A stretch of 51,632 nucleotides of DNA from Oscillospiraceae bacterium (GTDB taxonomy: Bacteria; Bacillota; Clostridia; Oscillospirales; Oscillospiraceae). The stretch is from NCBI GenBank assembly GCA_017439425.1, contig JAFSJE010000019.1:1-51632 (forward strand). Direction: 5' to 3'. Within the stretch, counting starts at the first letter, position 1. Each line of letters starts with the position of its first letter. The position numbers and the translations under genes were made by a program. The notes under the pieces are model-generated. The model ran no database searches. It was given only the letters and a program-made list of their open reading frames with translations, and was not told the DNA's origin. Positions 32,192-40,771 of the stretch are shown here, piece by piece.

Positions 32192-34576
32192 ATGAACTTT
32201 AATATGAATTTTACAGAGACCGCGCAGGCGGCATTACAGATAGCGAACGAAAATTCCGGCTCCGCCCTCGGAACTGAGGATATTGTTTACGGTATCCTCG
32301 CTGAGGGCACCTCCAACGCCGCTGCAGTGCTGAGAAGCTTCGGCATTGAGGCTGAGCTATACCTTGAGGCGAGCCGCCGTATAACCGGCTACAAGGAAAA
32401 GGCGGAGACCCGCGGCATGACGCCGAAGTGCGCGCGGGCGATAGAGATAGCTTCGCAGGAGGCCACCGACGCCATCGGCACAGAGGAGCTTCTCCTCGGT
32501 GTTCTCAGACAGCCGGAGAGCGTCGGCGCGCGGGCGCTGACCCTTATGGGGCTCGACCTCAACAGTATATTCACCGAGCTGCACGAGGCGCGCAAGGCGC
32601 CGAAGGAGTACGCCGCCACCGCCGCCGAGGGCGAGACAAAGACCCTCGACGAGTACAGCCGCGACCTCACCGAGATGGCGCGCGCGGGCAAGCTCGACCC
32701 CGTTGTCGGCAGGGGAAAAGAGGTACAGAGGGTAATTCAGATACTCTCCCGCAGAACGAAGAATAATCCGGTGCTTATCGGCGAGCCGGGTGTCGGAAAG
32801 ACTGCGATTGCAGAGGGACTTGCTGAAAAAATAGTTGCCGGCGACGTGCCGGAGGATTTGCGTGATAAGCGTGTTGTGTCGCTTGACCTTACCGGTATGC
32901 TCGCCGGCACGAAGTACCGCGGCGACTTTGAGGAGCGCATTAAAAACGCCCTCGACGAGGTCAAGGCAAACGGCAATATCATACTCTTCATAGACGAGCT
33001 TCACACCATAATCGGTGCCGGCGCCGCCGAAGGCGCAATCGACGCCTCGAATATAATGAAGCCGGCGCTAAGCCGTGGTGAAATTCAGCTCGTCGGCGCA
33101 ACAACGATTGCGGAGTACCGCAAGCACATCGAAAAAGACGCCGCCCTTGAGCGACGCTTCCAGCCCGTTATGGTCGAGGAGCCGACCGAGGAGGAGTCGC
33201 TGGAGATACTGCGTGGACTCAGACCGAAGTATGAGGAGCACCACAAGCTCACTATTTCCGACGAGGCGCTGGAGAGCGCCGTCAAGCTCAGCGCGAGGTA
33301 TATAAACGACCGATTCCTGCCCGATAAGGCAATCGACCTTATGGACGAGGCGGCAAGCCGCGTGAGAATGGACGAGAGTACGATCCCACCCGAGGTCAAG
33401 CTGCTTGAGAGCGAGATCCGTAAGCTCGGGGAGGAGAAGGAAAAGGCAGCGAAGGCGCAGTATTTCGAGACAGCCGCGAAGCTCCGCGACGAGGAAAACA
33501 AGAAGAAAAATGAGCTTATCGAGCTTAAAAACACCGAAAAGGGCGGTAAAAAGACTGTTAAAGCAGAGGATATTGCCGCCGTTGTGTCAAGCTGGACGGG
33601 CATCCCCGTAACGACGCTCAACGAGGACGAGGCGCAGAGACTTCTGAAAATGGAGGACATTCTCCACGAGCGCGTTATCGGTCAGTCCGAGGCGGTCACC
33701 GCCGTATCAAAGGCTATCCGCAGAGGCAGAGTGGGACTTAAAGACCCGAAGCGCCCCATCGGCTCATTTCTGTTCCTCGGGCCTACCGGCGTTGGTAAAA
33801 CCGAGCTGTGCCGCGCGCTTGCGGAGGCGCTTTTCGGTGACGAAAACGCCATGATAAGGGTCGATATGTCGGAGTATATGGAAAAGCACACGGTTGCGAA
33901 GCTTATCGGTTCGCCTCCGGGATATGTGGGCTATGATGAGGGCGGTCAGCTTACGGAAAAGGTGCGCCGCCACCCATATTCCGTTGTTCTGTTTGATGAA
34001 ATCGAAAAGGCGCACGAGGATGTTTTCAACATCATGCTCCAGATCATGGACGATGGCCGCCTTACGGATTCCCAGGGCAGAAGAGTTGACTTCAAGAATA
34101 CGGTAATCGTTATGACCTCAAATGTCGGCGCACGCAACATCACCGACAAGGCGACGGCACCGCTCGGATTTTCTGCTGACGAGAAGCCGGAGGAGAGATC
34201 GGACGAGCGTATAAGAGAGCTTGTCATGCAGGATCTCAGGCGAACCTTCAAGCCGGAGTTTCTCAACAGAATCGACGATACCATCGTTTTCCACCGCCTC
34301 ACGAAGGACGAGATCGGCAGAATCGCGGAGAATATGCTCGCCACAGTCGGAAAGAGGCTACTTGACCTCGGAATAACGATGACCGCCGATGAAAAGGCAG
34401 TTCAGCTCGTTTCCGATAAGGGCTATGACCCGGAATACGGCGCTCGTCCGCTCAGAAGAACGGTACAGAGCATGGTTGAGGATAAAATCGCCGAAGCTAT
34501 GCTTGACGGGACCATTAAGGAGGGCGACAGCGTGACTGTCACCGCCGAGGACGGAAAAATCAAGATATTGAAATAA
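32192..34576 (+). CDS. clpC: ATP-dependent Clp protease ATP-binding subunit ClpC
   Basis: ClpC is an AAA+ unfoldase feeding ClpP. The 794-aa protein has two Clp-N repeats (~1-145), AAA-1 with Walker [14 protein letters not shown] and [15 protein letters not shown], a middle domain with a UVR-like segment ([24 protein letters not shown]), and AAA-2 with [11 protein letters not shown] and [11 protein letters not shown]. The C-terminal D2-small domain ([17 protein letters not shown]) is complete. The short middle domain identifies ClpC rather than ClpB. It is the last gene of the CtsR-controlled operon. clpP is not in the window. Confidence 0.97.
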   Translation: MNFNMNFTETAQAALQIANENSGSALGTEDIVYGILAEGTSNAAAVLRSFGIEAELYLEASRRITGYKEKAETRGMTPKCARAIEIASQEATDAIGTEELLLGVLRQPESVGARALTLMGLDLNSIFTELHEARKAPKEYAATAAEGETKTLDEYSRDLTEMARAGKLDPVVGRGKEVQRVIQILSRRTKNNPVLIGEPGVGKTAIAEGLAEKIVAGDVPEDLRDKRVVSLDLTGMLAGTKYRGDFEERIKNALDEVKANGNIILFIDELHTIIGAGAAEGAIDASNIMKPALSRGEIQLVGATTIAEYRKHIEKDAALERRFQPVMVEEPTEEESLEILRGLRPKYEEHHKLTISDEALESAVKLSARYINDRFLPDKAIDLMDEAASRVRMDESTIPPEVKLLESEIRKLGEEKEKAAKAQYFETAAKLRDEENKKKNELIELKNTEKGGKKTVKAEDIAAVVSSWTGIPVTTLNEDEAQRLLKMEDILHERVIGQSEAVTAVSKAIRRGRVGLKDPKRPIGSFLFLGPTGVGKTELCRALAEALFGDENAMIRVDMSEYMEKHTVAKLIGSPPGYVGYDEGGQLTEKVRRHPYSVVLFDEIEKAHEDVFNIMLQIMDDGRLTDSQGRRVDFKNTVIVMTSNVGARNITDKATAPLGFSADEKPEERSDERIRELVMQDLRRTFKPEFLNRIDDTIVFHRLTKDEIGRIAENMLATVGKRLLDLGITMTADEKAVQLVSDKGYDPEYGARPLRRTVQSMVEDKIAEAMLDGTIKEGDSVTVTAEDGKIKILK

Positions 34577-34618
34577 AAGGAATCCCACAGGAAATGCTTC
34601 CTGTGGGATTCCTTTTAT
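34573..34618. terminator. Bidirectional terminator between clpC and the CopZ-like gene
   Basis: A perfect stem of about 20 bp (ATAAAAGGAATCCCACAGGA / TCCTGTGGGATTCCTTTTAT) with T-tracts on both strands overlaps both stop codons. Confidence 0.92.
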
Positions 34619-34872
34619 CCAAACAGTCCGAACAGACCTTTTTTCTTTGCCGCTTCCTCGAATTTAACGCCGGTCACGGTGTAGCCCGTGGGGTTAATGG
34701 CGTTCCTGACGGCTTCCTCGGTGATCGCCTTGTCGGTGGTGATGACTGTCTCGCCCTTTGTGTGGTTTGACTTCACATCGTCCACGCCGAGCGCCTTGCG
34801 TACCGCCTCATTGACGTGGCTTTCGCACATCGTGCACATCATACCGTCAACCTTTACTGTGATTTTCTGCAT
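34615..34872 (-). CDS. CopZ-like heavy-metal-associated (HMA) domain protein
   Basis: The 85-aa protein is one HMA domain with the metal motif GMMCTMCESHV, followed by the usual beta-alpha pattern (VDDVKSNHTKGETVITTD, VRNAINPTGYTVTGV) and a short C-terminal tail GLFGLFG. Such proteins carry Cu(I), or other soft metals, to P-type ATPases. No CopA-type ATPase is nearby; it is instead the last gene of a minus-strand operon with the XpaC-like membrane protein, starting two bases after its stop codon (GGGAGG upstream). Confidence 0.92.
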   Translation of the reverse strand: MQKITVKVDGMMCTMCESHVNEAVRKALGVDDVKSNHTKGETVITTDKAITEEAVRNAINPTGYTVTGVKFEEAAKKKGLFGLFG

Positions 34873-34873
34873 T

Positions 34874-36283
34874 TTAATGACCTCCCATAACCTGGAAACC
34901 GCTGCCGTCGTCAGAAAGTCCGTCCTTTTTCAGCATGGTTTCAAGAACATTTATATCAGCGGAGACGTCCATCGCGTCCGCCTCGTAGAGCTTGTCGAGC
35001 TGCTTGCGGAAGCCCTCGACGAGCATATCGAGTATGCGCTCAATGTCCGCCTTCGCGGTTTCGACGTTTTCACCGCCGGCGCCGTTCTGATCGAACTCTG
35101 CGTAGGAATGGAGAAGCTTCAGCGCGGTGGGCAGATAATAGCTCATAAAGCTCTTTATCTGCGGCAGTTTTTCGGGCTTTTCCTGTACTGCCTTGAAAAT
35201 TTTTGAGGTGAGATCCTCCATCTCGTCTATACGGGCGGAGATCTCCTCATCCGGGATATCGTCATTGACCTGACGTATCTCCTTGAGGATCTTGCGGTAC
35301 TTTGCCTCGTCGTCGCCCTCGTCGGGCTCGGGCTCGACCTCCTTCTTCGGAGCGGCGCCAGCCTTGAGTATGAGAAGCCCCGCACCCTTGTCGATATACG
35401 CTTCCTCGCCGAAAAGACCCTTCTCGATCATTATTTCGAGGTCGCGCTGAACGGTCTTTTCCTTTTCACCGGAAGTGGAAACGAGCTCTGAGAGGCTCAC
35501 AAAATCGCGACCGTTGATTATGGTAAGATACGCGGCAGCGCGGGTTGCGCGGCGCCTCAATCCGAAGCTCGCGGCGAGCGATACGGCGCCTCCGAGTAGG
35601 GAGGAAATGGCGGTCACAAGCTCACTCAGCTCAAAGCCGGAGCCGAAGCTCGCCAGCACGTCCGTGCCTAAGAAAATCCCCATAGCGAAGAGCACGACCG
35701 ATACGCCGATAAGTATGCCGGGCGAGGAGCCGAACATCTGCTTAAGAACCGCTTTAACGCGGCTCGTTTTCTTCTCGCGCGGGGGCGCGGACTGAGGCTG
35801 CGCCTTCGGCTGCTGCGCCTCAGGCGCTTTTCCGGAGGAGTAGCGCGTGCTGACCTTACTTCCGTTCTGGTACTGCGCCGCGTAATTCGGGGTGGCGGCG
35901 TTCGTCTGCGGGGCGGTGTAGCTTGATGAGCGCTCCTGCGAGAGAACGAGTATACGGTCGGAGTAGTTGATATACGCCGTCGCGCCGAACTGACCGGTCG
36001 ACACCATCTTCTGAAGCTCGCGGATGCAGATATCGTAGCTCACGCCGACTGCGGAGGCGAGGTGCGGTATGCTGACAGCCTTCGCGCCGGACGCCATGAT
36101 TTTGTACTTCTTCATTCTCGCCTCCTCGGCGGAGGTCGAGCTTACGTTCTGTGAGCGGAATGAGTTTATCAGTCCGTCGAAAAGGCCAACCTTATAGAGA
36201 AGCATTCCGAGACCAAGCGGCCACCAGAATATAAAGCCGAGAATTATCAAAAACGTCGGGGGATTTGCGTGTCCGTTATTCAT
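34874..36283 (-). CDS. Membrane protein with winged-helix-like repeats and XpaC-like C-terminus
   Basis: The 469 residues run as follows. A transmembrane segment lies near 10-30. A first winged-helix-like repeat (~58-115; VSIPHLASAVGVSYDICIRELQKMVSTGQFGATAYI) precedes a Pro/Gln/Ala-rich linker (~118-175), and two hydrophobic segments follow (~185-240). A second, matching repeat (~250-310; VSLSELVSTSGEKEKTVQRDLEIMIEKGLFGEEAYI) precedes an XpaC-type domain (YRKILKEIRQVNDDIPDEEI...YYLPTALKLLHSYAEFD). XpaC was named for indolyl-phosphate hydrolysis, but its real function is unknown, and it often partners the TelA family, not present here. It looks like a cytoplasmic-face membrane scaffold. Confidence 0.75.
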   Translation of the reverse strand: MNNGHANPPTFLIILGFIFWWPLGLGMLLYKVGLFDGLINSFRSQNVSSTSAEEARMKKYKIMASGAKAVSIPHLASAVGVSYDICIRELQKMVSTGQFGATAYINYSDRILVLSQERSSSYTAPQTNAATPNYAAQYQNGSKVSTRYSSGKAPEAQQPKAQPQSAPPREKKTSRVKAVLKQMFGSSPGILIGVSVVLFAMGIFLGTDVLASFGSGFELSELVTAISSLLGGAVSLAASFGLRRRATRAAAYLTIINGRDFVSLSELVSTSGEKEKTVQRDLEIMIEKGLFGEEAYIDKGAGLLILKAGAAPKKEVEPEPDEGDDEAKYRKILKEIRQVNDDIPDEEISARIDEMEDLTSKIFKAVQEKPEKLPQIKSFMSYYLPTALKLLHSYAEFDQNGAGGENVETAKADIERILDMLVEGFRKQLDKLYEADAMDVSADINVLETMLKKDGLSDDGSGFQVMGGH

Positions 36284-36300
36284 CTTTCGTACTCTCCCCC

Positions 36301-36708
36301 TTACTTATCGACAGTGATGTGTTCGACGCCGTTTTCCTCGAACTCCTCGATATAGTCCTCGATGCGCTCGGCAAGCTCATCGTAGTTCTCGCGGGTTATG
36401 GGCTCAAACGCCATATCGCGGCGCGCCAGCTCCTCAGCGAGTATCTCGAAGAAAACGGTGTCCTCATAGTCCATTATAGCCTCATGTATGCCGCCCTCCT
36501 CATAGGCGCGGCTTGCGACTATCTCGCCATCCTCCACGGTTATGAGATTATCCGCGCCGATGGAACGGCAGTAGGAAAATATCTTCGATTCCACCTCGTC
36601 ATAGTCGCGTATGCGATCGTCGCCGCGGGTGGAATTGAGTATCCAGTTTCCGATGTAAACAAGGTCAAGGAGCCGCCGGAACTCCTTATTTGTCAGGTCA
36701 AGCTGCAA
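36301..36708 (-). CDS. Acidic hypothetical protein
   Basis: I do not recognise the family with certainty. The 135-aa soluble protein starts at a TTG eight bases after GGAGG, beginning LQLDLTNKEFRRLLDLVYIGNWILNSTR. It is rich in Glu/Asp (DYDEVESKIFSYC, EILAEELARRD, ERIEDYIEEFEENGVE) and predicted mostly helical, with no membrane segment or signal peptide. It is the first gene of the operon that continues with the XpaC-like protein and the CopZ-like protein, 17 bases upstream of the former. A function cannot be assigned. Confidence 0.75.
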   Translation of the reverse strand: MQLDLTNKEFRRLLDLVYIGNWILNSTRGDDRIRDYDEVESKIFSYCRSIGADNLITVEDGEIVASRAYEEGGIHEAIMDYEDTVFFEILAEELARRDMAFEPITRENYDELAERIEDYIEEFEENGVEHITVDK

Positions 36709-36780
36709 TTCATTTCCCTCCTTATGGGAATTCACATTATAGTATATCACGATGTGCAGAAAATTTCTACAATTTTATAC

Positions 36781-36809
36781 TTGTTTTATTTATCTTTTTA
36801 GAATACAAT
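36781..36809 (+). promoter_or_regulatory. Promoter of murI
   Basis: TTGTTT (36781-36786), 17-bp spacer, TACAAT (36804-36809), about 31 bases before the TTG start. The surrounding 130 bases are AT-rich, in contrast with the genes. Confidence 0.7.
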
Positions 36810-36840
36810 AAAGGGACGACTAAATAAAAGGAGCATTATT

Positions 36841-37650
36841 TTGGATAAGCGGCCAATCGGCGTTTTCGATTCAGGCCTCGGCGGGCTCACGGCTGTGAGA
36901 GAGCTTATGCGCATACTGCCCGGCGAGGATATTATCTACTTCGGCGATACCGGCAGAGTGCCCTACGGCGGCAGGAGCCGGGAAACGATAATGAAATACG
37001 CGAGGGAGGACATCGCCTTTCTGCGCTCGTTCGATATCAAATACGTCCTCGCCGCCTGCGGCACTGTCTCAACAAACGGTCTCGGAGAGATAAAGGCGGA
37101 GAACAATATCCCCGTGCGCGGGGTCGCCGGCGCAGCTGTCAGAGCTGCTGTGAGGGCGACGAGAAATAACCGCATCGCGCTCATCGGCACAGCCGCCTCG
37201 ATCCGCAGCGGCACTTATGACCGCAAGATACTTGACTTGAGGCCGGACTGCGAGCTGTATAAGAAGGCTTGTCCGCTCTTCGTGCCGCTCGTTGAAAACG
37301 GCAGGATAGAGAAGGACGATCAGGTGCTTCGCCTCGTTGCGGAGGAGTATCTTGCGCCGCTCAGGGACGCGGGGTGCGATACGATGATCCTCGGCTGCAC
37401 GCACTATCCTATTATAGCCGATACGATCCGCGATATTATGGGCGAGGGAGTCACGCTTATTGACGCCGGCGCCGCCGCCGCGAGAGAGATGGCGGAGGAC
37501 CTGGCGGAAACGGGCAGCATAAACACCGAGGGCGGGGAGCACAGATACTTCGTTTCTGACTCAGCCGACGGCTTCCGCGAGACTGCGGAGATGTTCCTCG
37601 GCTCAGGACTCAAGGGCGAAGTGCGGCGCATTTCCATAAGTGGAGAATAA
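36841..37650 (+). CDS. murI: Glutamate racemase
   Basis: MurI makes D-glutamate for peptidoglycan. The start is TTG, preceded by AAAAGGAG. The family blocks FDSGLGGLTAVREL, YFGDTGRVPYGGRS and LGCTHYPII with the second catalytic cysteine are present. The first catalytic cysteine is found in AACGTVSTNG near residue 73, whereas the usual sequence is CNTAS; the conserved Asn is Gly. The cysteine itself is kept, so activity is likely but worth checking. Length 269 aa is normal. It is followed by a DUF1934 gene and argS. Confidence 0.92.
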   Translation: MDKRPIGVFDSGLGGLTAVRELMRILPGEDIIYFGDTGRVPYGGRSRETIMKYAREDIAFLRSFDIKYVLAACGTVSTNGLGEIKAENNIPVRGVAGAAVRAAVRATRNNRIALIGTAASIRSGTYDRKILDLRPDCELYKKACPLFVPLVENGRIEKDDQVLRLVAEEYLAPLRDAGCDTMILGCTHYPIIADTIRDIMGEGVTLIDAGAAAAREMAEDLAETGSINTEGGEHRYFVSDSADGFRETAEMFLGSGLKGEVRRISISGE

Positions 37651-37652
37651 AT

Positions 37653-38090
37653 ATGAAGGATGTAACGATTTCGGTCAAGGGACTTCTCGGCGTCGATAAA
37701 AACGGCGACGATATAGAGCTGAACACCTCCGGCACATACGATTATTCGGAGGACGAGGTCAGCTTTACATACCTCGAGTCGGAGCTGACGGGGCTCGAGG
37801 GCTCGGTGACAACATTTACGGTGAGCGGAAGCTCGGTCACCATTACCCGCGAGGGAACGGTCAGCATGCAGATGCTCTTTGAAGAGGGCAGGCAGAATCA
37901 TTTCAGCTACAATACGCCCTACGGCTCAATTATGATGAGCGTGGATACACAGTCGATTGAATACGATTTCAATGAAAAGGGCGGCGCGTTGAGGGTCGAT
38001 TACGTCCTCGATATGCAGCGCGAGGTCGCGTTCAAAACGGCTTTTACAGTAGATATAAAGGAGTACAGTGACGATGACGAACATGATTGA
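37653..38090 (+). CDS. DUF1934 (YwiB-like) beta-barrel protein
   Basis: The 145-aa protein has alternating strands without helices and matches the DUF1934 pattern (VSFTYLESELTGLEGSVTTFTVSGSSVTITREG, then YGSIMMSVDTQSIEYDFNEKGGALRVDYVLD). Members form a lipocalin-like barrel of unknown function and lie next to argS in many Bacillota, as here (overlap of 17 bases). GGAG precedes ATG two bases after murI. The acidic C-terminus DIKEYSDDDEHD is notable. Confidence 0.88.
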   Translation: MKDVTISVKGLLGVDKNGDDIELNTSGTYDYSEDEVSFTYLESELTGLEGSVTTFTVSGSSVTITREGTVSMQMLFEEGRQNHFSYNTPYGSIMMSVDTQSIEYDFNEKGGALRVDYVLDMQREVAFKTAFTVDIKEYSDDDEHD

Positions 38091-39771
38091 GGCGGCGAAA
38101 AGCTCGGTTGCCGCACTTATTGAGAGCGCATACAAAAAGGCAGCAGAGGCAGGAGATCTGCCCGGAGGAATAGAACTCAAGGGCGCTGTTGAAATTCCGA
38201 AGGACACGCAGAACGGCGATTACGCCGCGTCCACCGCTATGGCGATGGCGCGCGACGCGCACATGGCGCCGAAGAAGATCGCGGAAACGATTGTCGAAAA
38301 TCTCGACCTTGCGGGCAGCTACTTCAAGTCTGCCGAGGTTGCCGGCCCCGGCTTTATAAACTTCCGCCTCGGCGATAAGTGGTACTCAGACGTTATCGCC
38401 GGCATCGAGGCAGACGGCAGAGACTACGGCTCTGCAGACGTCGGCAAGGGCGAAAAGGTGATGGTGGAGTTTGTATCAGCGAACCCGACCGGCCCGATGA
38501 CCATCGGCAACGCCCGTGGAGGCGTTCTCGGCGATACGCTCGCCGCGGTTCTCTCGAAGGCGGGCTATGACGTCAGCCGCGAGTTCTACGTCAACGACGC
38601 GGGCAATCAGGTCGACCTCTTCGGAAAATCCATCGAGGCGCGCTACCTCCAGCTCTGCTACGGCGAGGATAAGATCGAATTCCCCGACGACGGCTACCAC
38701 GGCGACGATATCCGCGCGCTCGCAAAGGAGCTCTACGACGCCGACGGTGAGAAGTATCTCGGTATGTCGCCGGAGGACAGGCGCGAGGCGTTTGTAAACT
38801 ACGGGCTTCCGAAGAACATCGCCGCGATGAAGCGCGACCTTGCGCGCTATCGCATAAACTTTGACACTTGGTTCCTCGAATCCTCGCTCCACAAGTCCGG
38901 CGCTGTCAAGGAGGTAGTCGATACACTCGCGGCAAACGGTCTCACCTACGAGAAGGACGGCGCGATCTGGCTAAAGAATACCGATCTCGGCGCCGACAAA
39001 GACGAGGTTCTGCGCCGCGCCAACGGCTTCTATACCTACTACGCGGTCGATATCGCGTACCACATCAATAAATTCGCCGTCCGCGGCTTTGACAGAGTTA
39101 TCGACGTCTGGGGCGCAGACCATCACGGCCACGCGATCCGCTTCAAGGCGACCTGCTCCGCGCCCTGCATTCCCATAAACGCGGATAAGCTCGACTTTCT
39201 TATTATGCAGATGGTCAGACTTCTGCGCGACGGCGAGACGGTAAAGGTCTCGAAGCGCACCGGAAAGGCGCTCAGCCTCGCCGATCTCCTCGATGAGATC
39301 AGCGTTGACGCCTGCCGCTTCTTCTTCAACGCGAAGCCCGATACGCACCTTGAATTCGACCTCGGACTTGCCGTAAGGCAGGACAGCGAGAACCCCGTCT
39401 ACTACGTTCAGTACGCCCACGCGCGCATCTGCTCGCTGATCGCCGCACTCAGGGAGGACGGAAAGAGCGTCCCGGGTGCGAAGGACGTCGACCTCTCGGT
39501 TCTCACAAACGAGGCGGAGATTGAGCTTATAAAGGCGCTGAGCCTCTATCCGGAGGAGATCAAGCTGGCGGCGCGCGACTACGATCCGAGCCGCATCAAC
39601 CGCTACGTTATCGACCTCGCGGCGCGCTTCCACCACTTCTACAACGCCTGCCGCATCAGAGGCGAGGAGGATAAGGTGCTGTATGCCCGCCTCAAGCTCG
39701 CGGACACGACCCGCGCGGTGATCGCGAACGCTCTCGATATAATCGGCGTGAGCGCACCGGAGAAGATGTAA
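38074..39771 (+). CDS. argS: Arginyl-tRNA synthetase
   Basis: ArgS charges tRNA-Arg. The N-terminal additional domain (~1-100), catalytic core and C-terminal anticodon-binding domain are complete in about 565 residues. The HIGH-type signature reads NPTGPMTIGNARGG: the first histidine, normally present (LHIGH or MHMGN), is Thr. The KMSKS-type loop is VKVSKRTGK, and GADHHGH is conserved. The start is ambiguous between ATG 38074 and a GTG two codons earlier; AGGAG lies ten bases before the ATG. Its start overlaps the DUF1934 gene. Confidence 0.94.
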   Translation: MTNMIEAAKSSVAALIESAYKKAAEAGDLPGGIELKGAVEIPKDTQNGDYAASTAMAMARDAHMAPKKIAETIVENLDLAGSYFKSAEVAGPGFINFRLGDKWYSDVIAGIEADGRDYGSADVGKGEKVMVEFVSANPTGPMTIGNARGGVLGDTLAAVLSKAGYDVSREFYVNDAGNQVDLFGKSIEARYLQLCYGEDKIEFPDDGYHGDDIRALAKELYDADGEKYLGMSPEDRREAFVNYGLPKNIAAMKRDLARYRINFDTWFLESSLHKSGAVKEVVDTLAANGLTYEKDGAIWLKNTDLGADKDEVLRRANGFYTYYAVDIAYHINKFAVRGFDRVIDVWGADHHGHAIRFKATCSAPCIPINADKLDFLIMQMVRLLRDGETVKVSKRTGKALSLADLLDEISVDACRFFFNAKPDTHLEFDLGLAVRQDSENPVYYVQYAHARICSLIAALREDGKSVPGAKDVDLSVLTNEAEIELIKALSLYPEEIKLAARDYDPSRINRYVIDLAARFHHFYNACRIRGEEDKVLYARLKLADTTRAVIANALDIIGVSAPEKM

Positions 39772-39787
39772 AAATCAGATATTTATG

Positions 39788-39826
39788 AAACCGGCGTGAC
39801 CGTTCACATTGCGGTCACGCCGGTTT
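39788..39826. terminator. Terminator after argS
   Basis: AAACCGGCGTGACCG/CGGTCACGCCGGTTT form a perfect 15-bp stem with a 9-nt loop followed by TT. It lies between converging argS and a GNAT gene. Confidence 0.92.
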
Positions 39827-39832
39827 TTGTTA

Positions 39833-40687
39833 TTACAAATGGACTTTATAGCAAAGGTTGTTTCCAACACATTGAAATCCACACCCGATTGCGGCTTTTT
39901 CGTACTCTTCATCACAGAAGAAGGTCATGAACCTGCCGCCTCTTCGCTTTGCGTCCAAGAGCGCCGCGTTCAGTAATCCTTTGAACAGCGCGGGATCATA
40001 ATCTCCCTGCGTCATGTCGACGCCGTATATCTCAAACCACCCGCCAACTTGTGTTAATGCCCTGTAATAGACTGCGCCCTGCGGACAGCCGTTTGTTTCC
40101 TTGACTAAAATGCTCCAGTTGCCGAGATCCGCAAGTATTCTTTCGGAATTCCAGTACCCGTCTTCCTCGTGATGGAGTGATTCGAACAGCTTGTAGTTTC
40201 CCTTTCCGATCCTTACAATGCCGCTCATCTCCGGTATATCATCGATCTTATCAAGGAAGGCTGTGTTGTTATAGTCGTCTTCAATACATTCAAATCCCTG
40301 TCCGGCAAGAAAGCTCACCGCTGAATCGTTTTCGGAGGGAAACCTTAAAAATACATCGTACCCCTTAAAGCGTTCACTGACGTATGCCAGAAATTCAGCT
40401 ATCGCCTGCTTTACAGCAGTACTGATGTTAAAAGAGACTGTCTGAAGGTAATTATCTTCAGGGATCCAGAAATAGTGAATCATACCTTGTACAGCGCCGT
40501 CAAGCTCAAAGAGAAGCATATTTTCCGCTTCGCGGTCAAACGCCTTAAGAGACCGCTCAATAAAATCGGCCTTTGTCTTGATTCCGTCGCAGTACGTCGG
40601 ATAACCGGACTTCGTCAGATCCGTTGCCAATTCATATATGAAATCACTATACCTTTGAAATTCGCTTTTTGAGCATGAACGCAGCAT
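39833..40687 (-). CDS. GNAT-like acetyltransferase, two-domain
   Basis: The 284-aa protein looks like a tandem of two GNAT-type halves. The first includes SAVSFLAGQGFECIEDDYNNTAFLDK near residue 130; the second ends LLNAALLDAKRRGGRFMTFFCDEEYEKAAIGCGFQCVGNNLCYKVHL, a typical GNAT closing strand. A classical R/Q-x-x-G-x-G/A loop is not obvious in either half, so catalytic competence is uncertain. The ATG follows GGTGG at good spacing. Base composition is lower in GC than argS and the transporter on either side. Confidence 0.75.
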   Translation of the reverse strand: MLRSCSKSEFQRYSDFIYELATDLTKSGYPTYCDGIKTKADFIERSLKAFDREAENMLLFELDGAVQGMIHYFWIPEDNYLQTVSFNISTAVKQAIAEFLAYVSERFKGYDVFLRFPSENDSAVSFLAGQGFECIEDDYNNTAFLDKIDDIPEMSGIVRIGKGNYKLFESLHHEEDGYWNSERILADLGNWSILVKETNGCPQGAVYYRALTQVGGWFEIYGVDMTQGDYDPALFKGLLNAALLDAKRRGGRFMTFFCDEEYEKAAIGCGFQCVGNNLCYKVHL

Positions 40688-40718
40688 TCTGTTTCCACCA
40701 TCAATCGTATTGAAATGC

Positions 40719-40752
40719 GAGGGAGGCACTTTCCGAAAAAAGTGCCTCCCTC
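40719..40752. terminator. Hairpin between the Na/Pi transporter and the GNAT gene
   Basis: GAGGGAGGCACTTT/AAAGTGCCTCCCTC, perfect 14-bp stem with a short loop, 20 bases after the transporter stop codon. It likely ends that transcript before the GNAT gene. Confidence 0.8.
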
Positions 40753-40771
40753 TGAAATAATATTCTTCTTT

